Source: Phycisphaerae bacterium
Lineage (GTDB): Bacteria; Planctomycetota; Phycisphaerae; Phycisphaerales; UBA1924
Length of the DNA stretch: 64,000 nt
Reading direction: 5' to 3'
NCBI GenBank assembly: GCA_030432255.1
Contig: JAUIHS010000025.1
Location: 1-64,000, forward strand
The notes under the pieces were generated by a model. The model saw only the letters and a program-made list of their open reading frames with translations, was not told where the DNA came from and made no database searches. This document shows positions 18,901 through 24,957 of this stretch, piece after piece (within the stretch, counting starts at the first letter, position 1; every line of letters starts with the position of its first letter). Position numbers and translations under genes: made by a program.

Positions 18901-19178
18901 CGATTGTCGGGAACAAGATCGTCCTGCTTCAAAAAATACAAGAGCGCACCGCGCGAGATCTCCTTGATAGCACGCTCATCAGAAAACAGTAACTCGTACG
19001 CGAGCGCGAGGGCGTACCTGGTAAAACAAAACTCAAAGCCCGTTTTTCCAACATGTTCGTAGAGCCTTGTCGAAACTTCTCGGACAATCTCCTCGTCTGA
19101 GCGGCTCGGCGCGCTTCGACATGCTTGCTCACGAATCGCGAGGATCCGCTCACGGTCAGCATATGAAAGCGACTGCAC
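15921..19178 (-). CDS. Large DrmE-like protein with two DUF1232-like segments, first gene of the DISARM-like operon
   Basis: A 1,085-residue protein starting with GTG (GGGAGG eight bases upstream). Near residues 55-115 and 195-235 are two segments resembling DUF1232: ALLYFLKQDDLVPD, and GLSYLIETEDLIPDDLGLVGYLDD. The middle and C-terminal parts show alternating hydrophobic strands typical of a Rossmann or helicase-like fold (TVLISRPAHVKAWSERV, SILVVSDPLEAADWL, DHVIVPGWYRSEIMNRLL), but no intact Walker A. It has the position of drmE, the first gene of class 2 DISARM upstream of drmA-drmB, and a plausible degenerate-helicase architecture. The assignment to DrmE rests mainly on synteny. It ends in an ATGA overlap with the NERD helicase. 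Confidence 0.6.
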   Translation of the reverse strand: MQSLSYADRERILAIREQACRSAPSRSDEEIVREVSTRLYEHVGKTGFEFCFTRYALALAYELLFSDERAIKEISRGALLYFLKQDDLVPDNRDVDGLEDDYYVMSLAIHEIEERSGEISTYSGPHLNEEHHRNVIEMLNNFAERPPFDDATLIEQSRQVVTGLKPIASAGFFGRFVRSIDHLVGLISSADSEQQKWARAGLSYLIETEDLIPDDLGLVGYLDDRVAVFEANRRCGASSGLMIAALDEVVGQWPFLLRTVLSDIGGDHELSEFMLLNCSIVQQTETAGHGLRWLSLPRTGLAPGTLAMLAAIGFLCDREYSDDGWLSVESKVHLDGDRKAVYLYRGLRTRDGREEFGLCHKVFPNGRPRATVWFPAIPENLTRMSPASNQRKVRGPQPEAIQRSNAAIRPIDRLLNSRLPIASHVAEKTTVLISRPAHVKAWSERVSLYGVPLKDLLPIANLAADGSLKWWSNRWENLGLPSILVVSDPLEAADWLADQEKEASVIVDVGSLSRDKVTDLVHLANRDASVVAILADADIESCDFATNQGSEVVGWGSDELRELIWRRSRSDAGILQEYESSVLCAVRGTVKAERIDCSEVDHAWLATKELARVAGANPTDEMDSLLNAAWRLLRTLSQWPFLMSSSVGLREYVSLHSSTLRQTKSVYLAADAVASAARAADRIDALVSRLTTDNPKFAKLEELLEGEPATLVMPSRLAAADAKSAAAISDRILNLSVADWRGLDPGSVDHVIVPGWYRSEIMNRLLNPLIATRVTVLAYGFESDEHRRFLRRATRRRFSRSIVGKHRSVSVPAEPVDMPPEEETVESVENFERLVRMYARKRAEAQVSGSDEHDRVEAQLILFEDDSCVWVTDYSRLRRVNHLLAGLADDESELEVVSADELRVGDYLLFHLGSDPDAIRVQADEVLPRAENLRESASLWKEAIRSFLRGGGDESALIQRLREAGCARQLGTLNAWIHRHDIIAPRSYRDIRAIATATADVSLEARIEECIDAVSQIRSAHMRASRMLAQRVIGELLRKQTDDPDPASAIELGDSLRIVRVVATDRERTLVPHSCLGRLLEGELR

Positions 19179-19592
19179 GGCAAGTCCCTCCCGGGCCTAC
19201 CAATTTCGAGCAGCAAACGCACCCGACTAGTGCACTCGCCAACGAAGACTTAGGCTCCACAGATGTTCCAGACCAGAGTAGCAGAAGCTGACCCAAGCAA
19301 ACAGGGCGGGTCGGCGTCTAAGTTGTCATCGTGTCCGGCGGAGCCCAAGCGGTGCTTGCTGAAGCCAGTTCACGGGTGAGGAGGGAGACATCCAGAACTC
19401 CCGGCGTTGGATTGTGCATACGGTGAAACCCGGATCCCGTCAGAACATTCGCCCATCAAACCGTTTACAGTCGCCGCCGCCAAGTGCCCGCACTCGGATC
19501 TACGTCCGGCCCGGGCAGCTCAAAAACGTCGCCCAAGCATCTGCGCACTCGCTGGAACAGCTGCACCGCATCGTGCATACTCTGTAGGTTCA
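19179..19592. other. Divergent intergenic region between the DISARM-like operon and the PD-(D/E)XK gene
   Basis: These 414 bases carry no convincing gene and must contain the promoters for both flanking transcripts. I could not identify a -35/-10 pair with confidence in either direction. A frame open from 19407 into the next gene has no protein-like character before 19593. Confidence 0.5.
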
Positions 19593-20558
19593 ATGACCAC
19601 CAACATCTTCTCAACCTACTCCCAAGGCGAGAACCGCGTCACGGCATCCGTCCTCGCGGTCCTCGGCGCCCTCTCCCTGCACCGCATCGAACGCCTCATC
19701 GGCGCCCTCCTCGAGCAGGCCGAGTTCGAACTTGTCCGCTTCCAGAATCAGCCCTCGCGCGGAGCCCCCGGGGTTCCCGATGCGGAGATCTCGTCGAGCT
19801 GCCGCATCCTCGTCGAGACCAAGACGGTCCCCAATGCCGTCCGCCAAGACCAGCTTGAGCGGCACCTCCAGCGGCTCGATGCTTCCACCGAGCGATTTCA
19901 GGCCCTTCTTGTGCTCACGCCCGACGACGATGTCCCCGCGGCCGTCACCGACCTTGCCCACGAGAACCTTGTCTGGGCGTCGTTTGCCCGCCTCGATCAG
20001 TCCATCGACGAGCTCCTCGACGACCCGCACGAAGTGATCTCCGAGCGAGAGGCGTTTCTCCTCCGCGAGCTCCAGGCCATGCTTGCCGGCGAGAACCTGT
20101 TGGGAAATCCCGTCGATGTCGTGATCGTCGCGGCCCACCACGCGTGGCCAGAATACCTGCGGCACAGCGCGTACATCTGCCAGGCCAACCGTCCATTCCA
20201 ACAGGTCCAGCGGCTGGGGTTCTACTCGCATGGCGTGGTCAACCCGCTCATTCCGCGGATCCTGGCATCCTTCGACGAAGTCGAACTGCAACGCGGCGGA
20301 GCAACAGGCGACGAACGAGTCGATGCATTGGTGGACACACTCCTCGCAGATCCGAATTCTGCCCGAAGCCCGGGCGAAACCTACAAGATCATCTTCCTGA
20401 GCGGGCCGGACGATCCTGAGACCCTCAAACTCGACAAGCCCATCCCGAATGATCTGAAGGCACGCACGGGCAAGACCTGGGCGTTCACGATGAGTCAGCG
20501 GTACGTGATGGAAGAGGCACTTCTTGGAGCAAAGGCGACGAGTGAACTGGTGATGTAG
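19593..20558 (+). CDS. Uncharacterised protein with PD-(D/E)XK nuclease-like motif
   Basis: A 321-residue protein starting MTTNIFSTYSQGENRVTASV. Residues ~45-75 contain GVPDAEISSSCRILVETKT, that is Asp followed by a strand with ExK, the core of the PD-(D/E)XK nuclease fold. A conserved-looking GENRVTASVLAVLGAL helix precedes it. The C-terminal half (VVIVAAHHAWPEYLRHS, then VQRLGFYSH) looks like a separate alpha/beta domain of unknown function. The start at 19593 is chosen because sequence upstream in the same frame is not protein-like. It stands directly beside the DISARM-like operon, divergently oriented, which suggests a defence or mobile-element role. Function not established. Confidence 0.7.
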   Translation: MTTNIFSTYSQGENRVTASVLAVLGALSLHRIERLIGALLEQAEFELVRFQNQPSRGAPGVPDAEISSSCRILVETKTVPNAVRQDQLERHLQRLDASTERFQALLVLTPDDDVPAAVTDLAHENLVWASFARLDQSIDELLDDPHEVISEREAFLLRELQAMLAGENLLGNPVDVVIVAAHHAWPEYLRHSAYICQANRPFQQVQRLGFYSHGVVNPLIPRILASFDEVELQRGGATGDERVDALVDTLLADPNSARSPGETYKIIFLSGPDDPETLKLDKPIPNDLKARTGKTWAFTMSQRYVMEEALLGAKATSELVM

Positions 20559-20622
20559 GCATCCCGGCAACCGGTGCACTGGTTGCAACGCGTCGCAATT
20601 CGAGTAGTCTGATGAGAACGAG

Positions 20623-20643
20623 GGTGGCATGACCAAAGCCACC
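20623..20643 (+). terminator. Possible terminator after the PD-(D/E)XK gene
   Basis: A six-pair hairpin, GGTGGC-N9-GCCACC, lies 65 bases past the stop codon. It is followed by the pyrimidine-rich ACCTCTTCTTC rather than a clean U-tract. The rest of the 185-base gap to the next gene shows nothing certain. Confidence 0.3.
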
Positions 20644-20743
20644 ACCTCTTCTTCATGCGCGTTCCTATAGCGCCGCTACATCTTCTTCAAACACCATTTC
20701 AGGAGCCACGCTCCTGCCATGGTCTACATCGGAGGCATCACGC

Positions 20744-21217
20744 ATGGCTTACGGCACCACCCTGGTCCCAGTATTTCAACTCATTTGCTGTCTCAAGTCT
20801 CTGACTGTTCTTGCCCCATTTGTGGCAAGGGAGCGAGAGCGATTGTCCCGATTGCCGGCCGCACGAAATGCCCTGACGCACACGCCGTTTGCCGCCTGGG
20901 TTCGAGGGCCGGGACGAGTCATTCAACCCGGACTCCATCTGATCTCCCGTGCCCGGGAGCATGCTGAGAAGATCCAAGAGGGTGCGCCTCCGAAGAACCG
21001 GAGGCAGTACCGGTATCGGATTGGGCAGATACTCCAGGGTACTGACACCGTCGAAATGTCGCTTCGGTCATCTGAGCAGGAACCAGCAGATGGAGTGCGC
21101 CCCGCACACATGAATTGGCTCACGGGCGAGGCAGAGGCCCTTGCTCGATCGGCGGAGATGGGCCGGGCTCTCATCCCGGCAGCCCTGAGCGACCTGCGGT
21201 TCCTTGGGGGCCAGTGA
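20744..21217 (+). CDS. Small uncharacterised protein with HEPN-like RNxxxH motif
   Basis: A 157-residue, probably all-helical protein. Residues 41-46 read RNALTH, matching the R-x4-H active-site motif of HEPN ribonucleases, inside RLPAARNALTHTPFAAWV. HEPN proteins act as RNA-cleaving toxins in many defence systems. The motif is short and could arise by chance. The start ATG at 20744 has GGAGG eight bases upstream. The gene is coupled by a GTGA overlap to the next gene, forming a two-gene unit at the distal end of the defence island. No membrane segment or signal peptide is obvious apart from a hydrophobic N-terminal helix (VFQLICCLKSLTVLAPFV). Toxin function is a hypothesis only. Confidence 0.5.
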   Translation: MAYGTTLVPVFQLICCLKSLTVLAPFVARERERLSRLPAARNALTHTPFAAWVRGPGRVIQPGLHLISRAREHAEKIQEGAPPKNRRQYRYRIGQILQGTDTVEMSLRSSEQEPADGVRPAHMNWLTGEAEALARSAEMGRALIPAALSDLRFLGGQ

Positions 21218-22044
21218 GCGGAATGCAGTCGGCGAAGGAGATGACATGCGATGCAGTGTTGGCACTCCTCATCGCACGTTCCGTGGCACTTGAGTGGTGT
21301 GCGCTCTTAGCGATGGTCGGGGAAGATGATGGTGCCCTCAAGGATGCGGTTGAGTGCACGCGCACCCAAGTCGATGGAGTCACGCTGCCTCAGATCGATG
21401 AGAAGTTCCTCTTTTCAGGTATTCGGAGACTGAAGTCGGACCATTGCCAAGTCCACGAGTACAGCCTGGCTGTTCGTGGACTCGCTGCACTTGCTGATCC
21501 TGCTGCGGTCGATATGAGATCCCTGACGATCGGACTGCTTAGAAGAGGTGGAGATTGGCAAGTCGGCGACTTCCCCGAACGTCGTACTCCGTTGACGAAC
21601 ACAATCGTCCAATTGCGCGGTGTCGCGCACGCGGCGGGGTTAGTCGGCGATCTCACTCTGCCCCTGTCAGGCTTGACGCTCGCCATTCAGGTGTGGCTTG
21701 TCAGGAACATGCAGCTCTCGGCGGGAAGTGCTGACGATGTGCCCGTTGAACGTGCAATAGCGCTCCTCGAAGCCCGGACGGCATCGTCGGGTGAGGGGGG
21801 GCCTGACAGTCTCAGCATCAAACACTGGATCACGAACAAAGAAGCGGCCAAACTCCTTGCGGGGCCGGAGGAAATCATGCCCATTGATCAGGCGGAGTCG
21901 CGCGTGTCGCGGGCCGGGAAAGCAGGCGCTTTCGAGACGAATGGAGAACGCGGACGCACGAAGCGGATTTCTCAGACGAGCTTCTTCCCTTGGCTGCTCA
22001 AGGAGCGGAAGCGAATCCTCGATGGAGTTGATGCTCGCTTATGA
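21214..22044 (+). CDS. Uncharacterised protein with C-terminal excisionase-like HTH, partner of the HEPN-like gene
   Basis: A 276-residue protein. The start is GTG at 21214, overlapping the previous stop by four bases with GGGGG just upstream; an ATG nine bases later is possible. Most of the protein is helical and unrecognised. The last ~60 residues (ITNKEAAKLLAGPEEI, then GKAGAFETNG and RRISQTSFFPWLLKERK-like sequence) resemble a small DNA-binding helix-turn-helix of the excisionase/MerR-like type. A regulatory or antitoxin-like partner of the preceding gene is plausible. It is the last gene before the tRNA-Pro fragment that may mark the island end, so an element-encoded regulator is another possibility. 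Confidence 0.55.
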   Translation: MSGMQSAKEMTCDAVLALLIARSVALEWCALLAMVGEDDGALKDAVECTRTQVDGVTLPQIDEKFLFSGIRRLKSDHCQVHEYSLAVRGLAALADPAAVDMRSLTIGLLRRGGDWQVGDFPERRTPLTNTIVQLRGVAHAAGLVGDLTLPLSGLTLAIQVWLVRNMQLSAGSADDVPVERAIALLEARTASSGEGGPDSLSIKHWITNKEAAKLLAGPEEIMPIDQAESRVSRAGKAGAFETNGERGRTKRISQTSFFPWLLKERKRILDGVDARL

Positions 22045-22047
22045 GCA

Positions 22048-22065
22048 GCGCGGTGTACACCGCGC
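22048..22065. repeat. 18-bp perfect palindrome
   Basis: GCGCGGTGTACACCGCGC is a loopless perfect palindrome. It begins four bases after the stop codon of the last island gene and 106 bases before the tRNA-Pro fragment. No U-tract follows, so it is not a clear intrinsic terminator; a protein-binding or recombination-related site is possible. Confidence 0.6.
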
Positions 22066-22170
22066 TTAACCGCGCATTTGGGCCCAAAGCGCGGCAGAAT
22101 CGGCACCACTTGCAATCCGTAAACCCCGCTGGTAACGTCGCTTGTCGATCTGTTCTGGGGCCGGTCGGTA

Positions 22171-22212
22171 TTTGGGACGCCGAGGTCGCAGGTTCGAATC
22201 CTGTCTCCCCGA
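22171..22212 (+). other. 3' half of tRNA-Pro(TGG), candidate attachment-site copy
   Basis: The sequence reads as an anticodon loop TTTGGGA (anticodon TGG), a 3' anticodon stem CGCCG, a variable loop, T-arm GCAGG-TTCGAAT-CCTGT, and the 3' acceptor strand CTCCCCG plus discriminator A. The expected 5' half (CGGGGAG, D-arm, CGGCG stem) is missing upstream, where unrelated bases occur. No CCA is encoded. Tyrosine integrases often recombine in an anticodon or T-loop and leave exactly such a 3' fragment at the far end of the inserted element. The tRNA identity is read from the loop and arm pattern; attachment function is inferred. Confidence 0.7.
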
Positions 22213-22231
22213 TTTGTGAGCCCCGGGTAAC

Positions 22232-23209
22232 TCATGGCTCAAACTCTGTGGCCCACGACCTCAGCAGATCGACGCGGTCGCTTGCCAGCGCGAGGATCAA
22301 CGCGAGCCGCGCCTTGAGCGCATCGATTCCGGGCATCATGATCACATGCTCACAGTCCCGCGCCGGCCTGACCGGGCCGTCACCACAGCGCGTCGTCAGC
22401 GCGATGCACACCCCCGCATCCGCCGCCGAGGCGATGGCGTCGAAGATGTCACTCGGCGCGTTTCCTGCGCCGAAGAGTTCGATGACGATGCCGTCAGCCC
22501 CGTGGGTCGCCGCTTCCCTGATCTGGGCACCCGAGTCGCCGGCGACCAGCCGGACCAGACGCACGATGTGATGCGGTTCGGCGCGCGGAAGACGAAGCCG
22601 ATGCGGCCGCCGCTCACGCCATCGGATTCCCTTGAGGGCGATTTGACCCAACGGCTCGCGGGAATGAAAGGCGTCATCCGCCGCGCTGTGGAGCTTCCGG
22701 ACTTCAATCGCGGCATGGATCGTACCGTTCATCACAACCGCGACGCCTCGCTGCGTATCCGTGACGTCCAGGCCCGCGCGAATCGCCTCCGCGATGTTTC
22801 GGGGGCCATCGCCCCCCGGCCCGATACGCATGGCGCCGGTGAACACGATCGGCACATCGTCGCGGCAGACCATGTCTGCAACCGCCGCGGCTTCCTCCAT
22901 CGTGTCTGTCCCGTGTGTGATGAGCAGCATGTCCGGCTCGCGATCACTCAATGCGCAGTCGATCCGTTGCGCGAGCGAGACGAGGCCCTTCGGTGTCACG
23001 CACGAACTCGGGATACGACTCGCATCCTCGTGGCTCCATCGGACGTCCGGTGTGTAGATCAGCAAGTGCGAAATCAGCGCCTCGCCGCCGAGCATCGCGG
23101 AGCCATCTGAGGCGATGGTCCCTCCGGTGGAAATGTGATGAACCTGGTCCAGAATGGCCCTCGCTTTCTCACTTGCGGACTCGTGCGACGAATCTGTCAG
23201 AATTTGCAA
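22232..23209 (-). CDS. L-asparaginase family protein
   Basis: A 325-residue amidohydrolase that would convert L-asparagine to aspartate and ammonia. The two active-site blocks are visible: HHISTGGTIAS near residue 28 (catalytic Thr) and LLITHGTDTMEE near 97 (Thr-Asp pair), plus IVFTGAMR near 123. No signal peptide is seen, so a cytoplasmic form is likely. The longest start is a TTG at 23209 that lies inside an ArsR-type operator palindrome. There is no ATG or GTG between it and the first catalytic block, and an in-frame stop lies upstream, so the start is TTG or a nearby CTG/ATT. It is divergent from the SRPBCC-ArsR operon and may share its control. Confidence 0.85.
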   Translation of the reverse strand: MQILTDSSHESASEKARAILDQVHHISTGGTIASDGSAMLGGEALISHLLIYTPDVRWSHEDASRIPSSCVTPKGLVSLAQRIDCALSDREPDMLLITHGTDTMEEAAAVADMVCRDDVPIVFTGAMRIGPGGDGPRNIAEAIRAGLDVTDTQRGVAVVMNGTIHAAIEVRKLHSAADDAFHSREPLGQIALKGIRWRERRPHRLRLPRAEPHHIVRLVRLVAGDSGAQIREAATHGADGIVIELFGAGNAPSDIFDAIASAADAGVCIALTTRCGDGPVRPARDCEHVIMMPGIDALKARLALILALASDRVDLLRSWATEFEP

Positions 23210-23222
23210 CCAAACGGTTGCA
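23205..23222. promoter_or_regulatory. Operator palindrome O1 of the ArsR-SRPBCC operon
   Basis: TGCAACC-AAAC-GGTTGCA is a perfect seven-base inverted repeat with a four-base spacer. It overlaps the -35 of the rightward promoter and the start codon of the divergent asparaginase gene. A related palindrome lies 45 bases downstream, so this is a likely binding site for the ArsR regulator encoded by the operon. Confidence 0.65.
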
Positions 23223-23246
23223 TTGTACGCGCCCCTCGTCTATTCT
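23219..23246 (+). promoter_or_regulatory. Promoter of the SRPBCC-ArsR operon
   Basis: A -35 of TTGCAT and a -10 of TATTCT are separated by 16 bases. The -35 lies in operator O1, and O2 follows just downstream, so bound repressor would block RNA polymerase at both sides. Confidence 0.5.
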
Positions 23247-23250
23247 AATC

Positions 23251-23266
23251 GCAACCAGGAGGTTGC
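23251..23266 (+). promoter_or_regulatory. Operator palindrome O2 overlapping the Shine-Dalgarno sequence
   Basis: GCAACC-AGGA-GGTTGC repeats the O1 half-sites with a four-base spacer. The ribosome binding site AGGAGG (23257-23262) spans the spacer and the right half-site, eight bases before the SRPBCC start codon. In RNA the same sequence could pair and mask the ribosome binding site. Confidence 0.6.
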
Positions 23267-23270
23267 ATAA

Positions 23271-23738
23271 ATGAGTATCAAAATGGACCAGGATCAGATC
23301 GAGAAAGTCGTCGAGCTTGCCGCACCCGTCTCGCGGGTCTGGCGGGCGCTCACGGATCACGTCGAGTTCGGCGAGTGGTTTCGCGTTCGACTCGATGGCC
23401 CTTTCGAGGTCGGTGAGACCACCACCGGAAGGATCACGTATCCGGGGTACGAGCATATGGAATGGGTGTCGGTGACCGAAGTGATGGATCACGAGCAATT
23501 GTTCGTCTTCTCATGGCCACCGAGCACCATCGATCCGGATACGGAGTATGCCGCGGACGCGAAGGTCCTTGTCGAGTTCAGGCTCAAGCCGACTGACGGC
23601 GGGGGCACGCGTCTTACCATCAAGGAGACGGGCTTCATGCAGTTCCCGGAGTCGAAGCGGCTGGAAGCGCTGCGTTCCAACACTGAGGGCTGGGACATCC
23701 AGGCCGACCACATCGCTGCCCATGTCGAACGTGACTGA
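23271..23738 (+). CDS. SRPBCC/AHSA1-family protein
   Basis: A 155-residue START/Bet v 1-like (SRPBCC) protein. The N-terminus IEKVVELAAPVSRVWRALTDHVEFGEWF and the later block TRLTIKETGFMQFPESKRLEAL are typical of the AHSA1 group, which forms a hydrophobic ligand pocket. The ligand is unknown. The ATG has AGGAGG upstream inside an operator palindrome. Its 3' end overlaps the following ArsR gene by 17 bases. SRPBCC-ArsR pairs are common, with the regulator repressing the pair. No catalytic residues can be assigned. Confidence 0.87.
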   Translation: MSIKMDQDQIEKVVELAAPVSRVWRALTDHVEFGEWFRVRLDGPFEVGETTTGRITYPGYEHMEWVSVTEVMDHEQLFVFSWPPSTIDPDTEYAADAKVLVEFRLKPTDGGGTRLTIKETGFMQFPESKRLEALRSNTEGWDIQADHIAAHVERD

Positions 23739-24051
23739 AGCCGTCGGTACCGCCCCGGTGTTTGCTGCGCTTGGCGACATCACCCGCCTCGAACTCGTTG
23801 CGCGCCTCAGTGACGGGAAGCAGCACTCGATCGCGCAGCTCACGGACGGCCTCGATCTGACGCGCCAGGGTGTCACCAAGCACCTGCATGTGCTGCAGAG
23901 AGCCGGCCTCGTCTCCTGCGAGCGCGTGGGACGGGAGAGCCGGTTCACGATCAGGCCCGATCCCATCGCGAAGGCCAGGGACTACCTCGCTCGGGCTTCG
24001 GCGCAGTGGGATGATGCGATCGAGCGGTTGAGAGCATCGGTCGAAGAATGA
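23722..24051 (+). CDS. ArsR-family transcriptional regulator
   Basis: A 109-residue winged-helix protein starting MSNVTEAVGTAPVFAALGDITRLELVARLSDG. The recognition helix region is LDLTRQGVTKHLHVLQRAGLV, followed by a wing (SCERVGRESRFTIR). No metal-binding ELCVCDL motif is present, so it is not a classical arsenic sensor. It overlaps the SRPBCC gene by 17 bases. Two TGCAACC-type palindromes flank the operon promoter and are the obvious target, implying autorepression. The signal it senses is unknown. Confidence 0.9.
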   Translation: MSNVTEAVGTAPVFAALGDITRLELVARLSDGKQHSIAQLTDGLDLTRQGVTKHLHVLQRAGLVSCERVGRESRFTIRPDPIAKARDYLARASAQWDDAIERLRASVEE

Positions 24052-24061
24052 TGCCCCGGCT

Positions 24062-24556
24062 TCAGAGTTGCCAGAGGCCGTGCTCGATTCCTCCGAGGAT
24101 GTAGACCGAGAATGTGCCCTGCCCGGGGATCTCCATGGGAGGCAGTGCCACGGTCGCACCGGCCTTTTCCGCGGCCTTCACTGCTGCTTCGATGTCATCC
24201 ACCAGGAGGTACGGCCGGACAACCGGCGTCTCCGTGTCCCGCATCGGACCTCGCACTCCAATGCGCCCGCCATCCTTCAGGCTGGCCGTGCGCGCATTAC
24301 CCAGTTCGGGAACCGGTTTGCTGAAGACCACACCGTGAGCCGCGGCCAGCGCCTCGCACGTCTTGTCCACAGCGGGCGTGACGATTTCGAGGTACTGCAC
24401 CTGCATGGCTGCCTGCTCGACCTGTTCTTCATCGTGAGTCGTCGACTCGGTATCCGAGTGTCCTCGATCCGTTGTGGGCTGATGAGATGCAGCGACGAGT
24501 ACGAGCAGCAACGGCGCGAGGCAGAACGCGGCCAGTTGGGTGGGTGACGAGATCAT
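24062..24556 (-). CDS. VOC (glyoxalase/bleomycin resistance) family protein with N-terminal membrane anchor or signal
   Basis: A 164-residue protein. The N-terminus (MISSPTQLAAFCLAPLLLVLVAAS) is a signal peptide or membrane anchor, followed by a hydrophilic linker. A VOC domain starts at about residue 52 (MQVQYLEIVTPAVDKTCEALAA) and contains RPYLLVDDIEAAVKAAEKAGA and an ending FSVYILGGIEHGLWQL. VOC domains bind a metal and act on small substrates or bind antibiotics; the substrate is unknown. The start at 24556 forms an ATGA overlap with the upstream VOC gene. It is the third gene of an ArsR-VOC-VOC operon. An exported VOC protein is unusual. Confidence 0.82.
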   Translation of the reverse strand: MISSPTQLAAFCLAPLLLVLVAASHQPTTDRGHSDTESTTHDEEQVEQAAMQVQYLEIVTPAVDKTCEALAAAHGVVFSKPVPELGNARTASLKDGGRIGVRGPMRDTETPVVRPYLLVDDIEAAVKAAEKAGATVALPPMEIPGQGTFSVYILGGIEHGLWQL

Positions 24557-24957
24557 GATTCGCCTTTCTCCTGTGCGATCTGGATGAGGTTTCCGCATGT
24601 GTCGTCGAAGACCGCGGCGATCACCGTGCCGTAGTCGACGGGTGGCTGCGTGAATCGCACGCCAAGGGACTCAAGTCGCTCATGTTCGGCGGCGATGTCC
24701 TGCACGGCGAACGACGTGAACGGGATGCCGTCCTCGACGAGTGCGGACTTGAACGGCCTGACCGCGGGGTGCTCATCGGGTTCGAGGGCCAGTTCGGTGC
24801 CGCCCGGGTCTTCGGGAGACACGAGGGTGATCCAGCGGTGCTCACCCATCGGGATATCGTGCTTCGTCTGGAAGCCCAGAATCTCGGTGTAGAAACGGAG
24901 CGCCCTGGCCTGATCGTCTACGGCCACACTGCAGATGTTGATTCTCATCGTGGTCAC
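24553..24957 (-). CDS. VOC (glyoxalase-like) family protein
   Basis: A 134-residue cytoplasmic VOC protein: MRINICSVAVDDQARALRFYTEILGF, then HRWITLVSPEDPGGTELAL, and DIAAEHERLESLGVRF near residue 90, ending with AVFDDTCGNLIQIAQ. It shows the usual paired beta-alpha-beta-beta-beta modules. Typical roles are glyoxalase, dioxygenase or drug binding, and the substrate is not readable. It is second in an operon: its ATG overlaps the ArsR stop (ATGA), and its own stop overlaps the next VOC gene in the same way. Regulation is probably through the ArsR operator in the upstream promoter. Confidence 0.9.
   Translation of the reverse strand: MTTMRINICSVAVDDQARALRFYTEILGFQTKHDIPMGEHRWITLVSPEDPGGTELALEPDEHPAVRPFKSALVEDGIPFTSFAVQDIAAEHERLESLGVRFTQPPVDYGTVIAAVFDDTCGNLIQIAQEKGES

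Larger units (their letters stand above)
3202..22212. mobile_element. Candidate genomic island: phage packaging remnant plus defence genes, ending in a tRNA-Pro fragment
   Basis: This stretch holds phage-type genes (3.2-6.8 kb), a methyltransferase-Vsr pair, a DISARM-like operon and small uncharacterised genes. It ends at a partial tRNA-Pro. To the eye its 9-22 kb part has a lower GC content than the housekeeping genes beyond. No integrase is visible, and the left boundary may lie outside the window, so the extent is inferred. Confidence 0.45.

Noticed and set aside
22100-22212. A complete tRNA gene
   Set aside because: Only the anticodon loop to 3' end is present; the 5' acceptor strand, D-arm and matching anticodon stem are missing.
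3202-22212. An integrase or transposase gene in the island
   Set aside because: No reading frame shows tyrosine or serine recombinase or DDE transposase motifs, so none is claimed.
21972-22235. An 87-codon minus-strand frame containing RGDRIRTCDLGVPN
   Set aside because: This peptide is the well-known false translation of a tRNA 3' end; here it reads the tRNA-Pro fragment.
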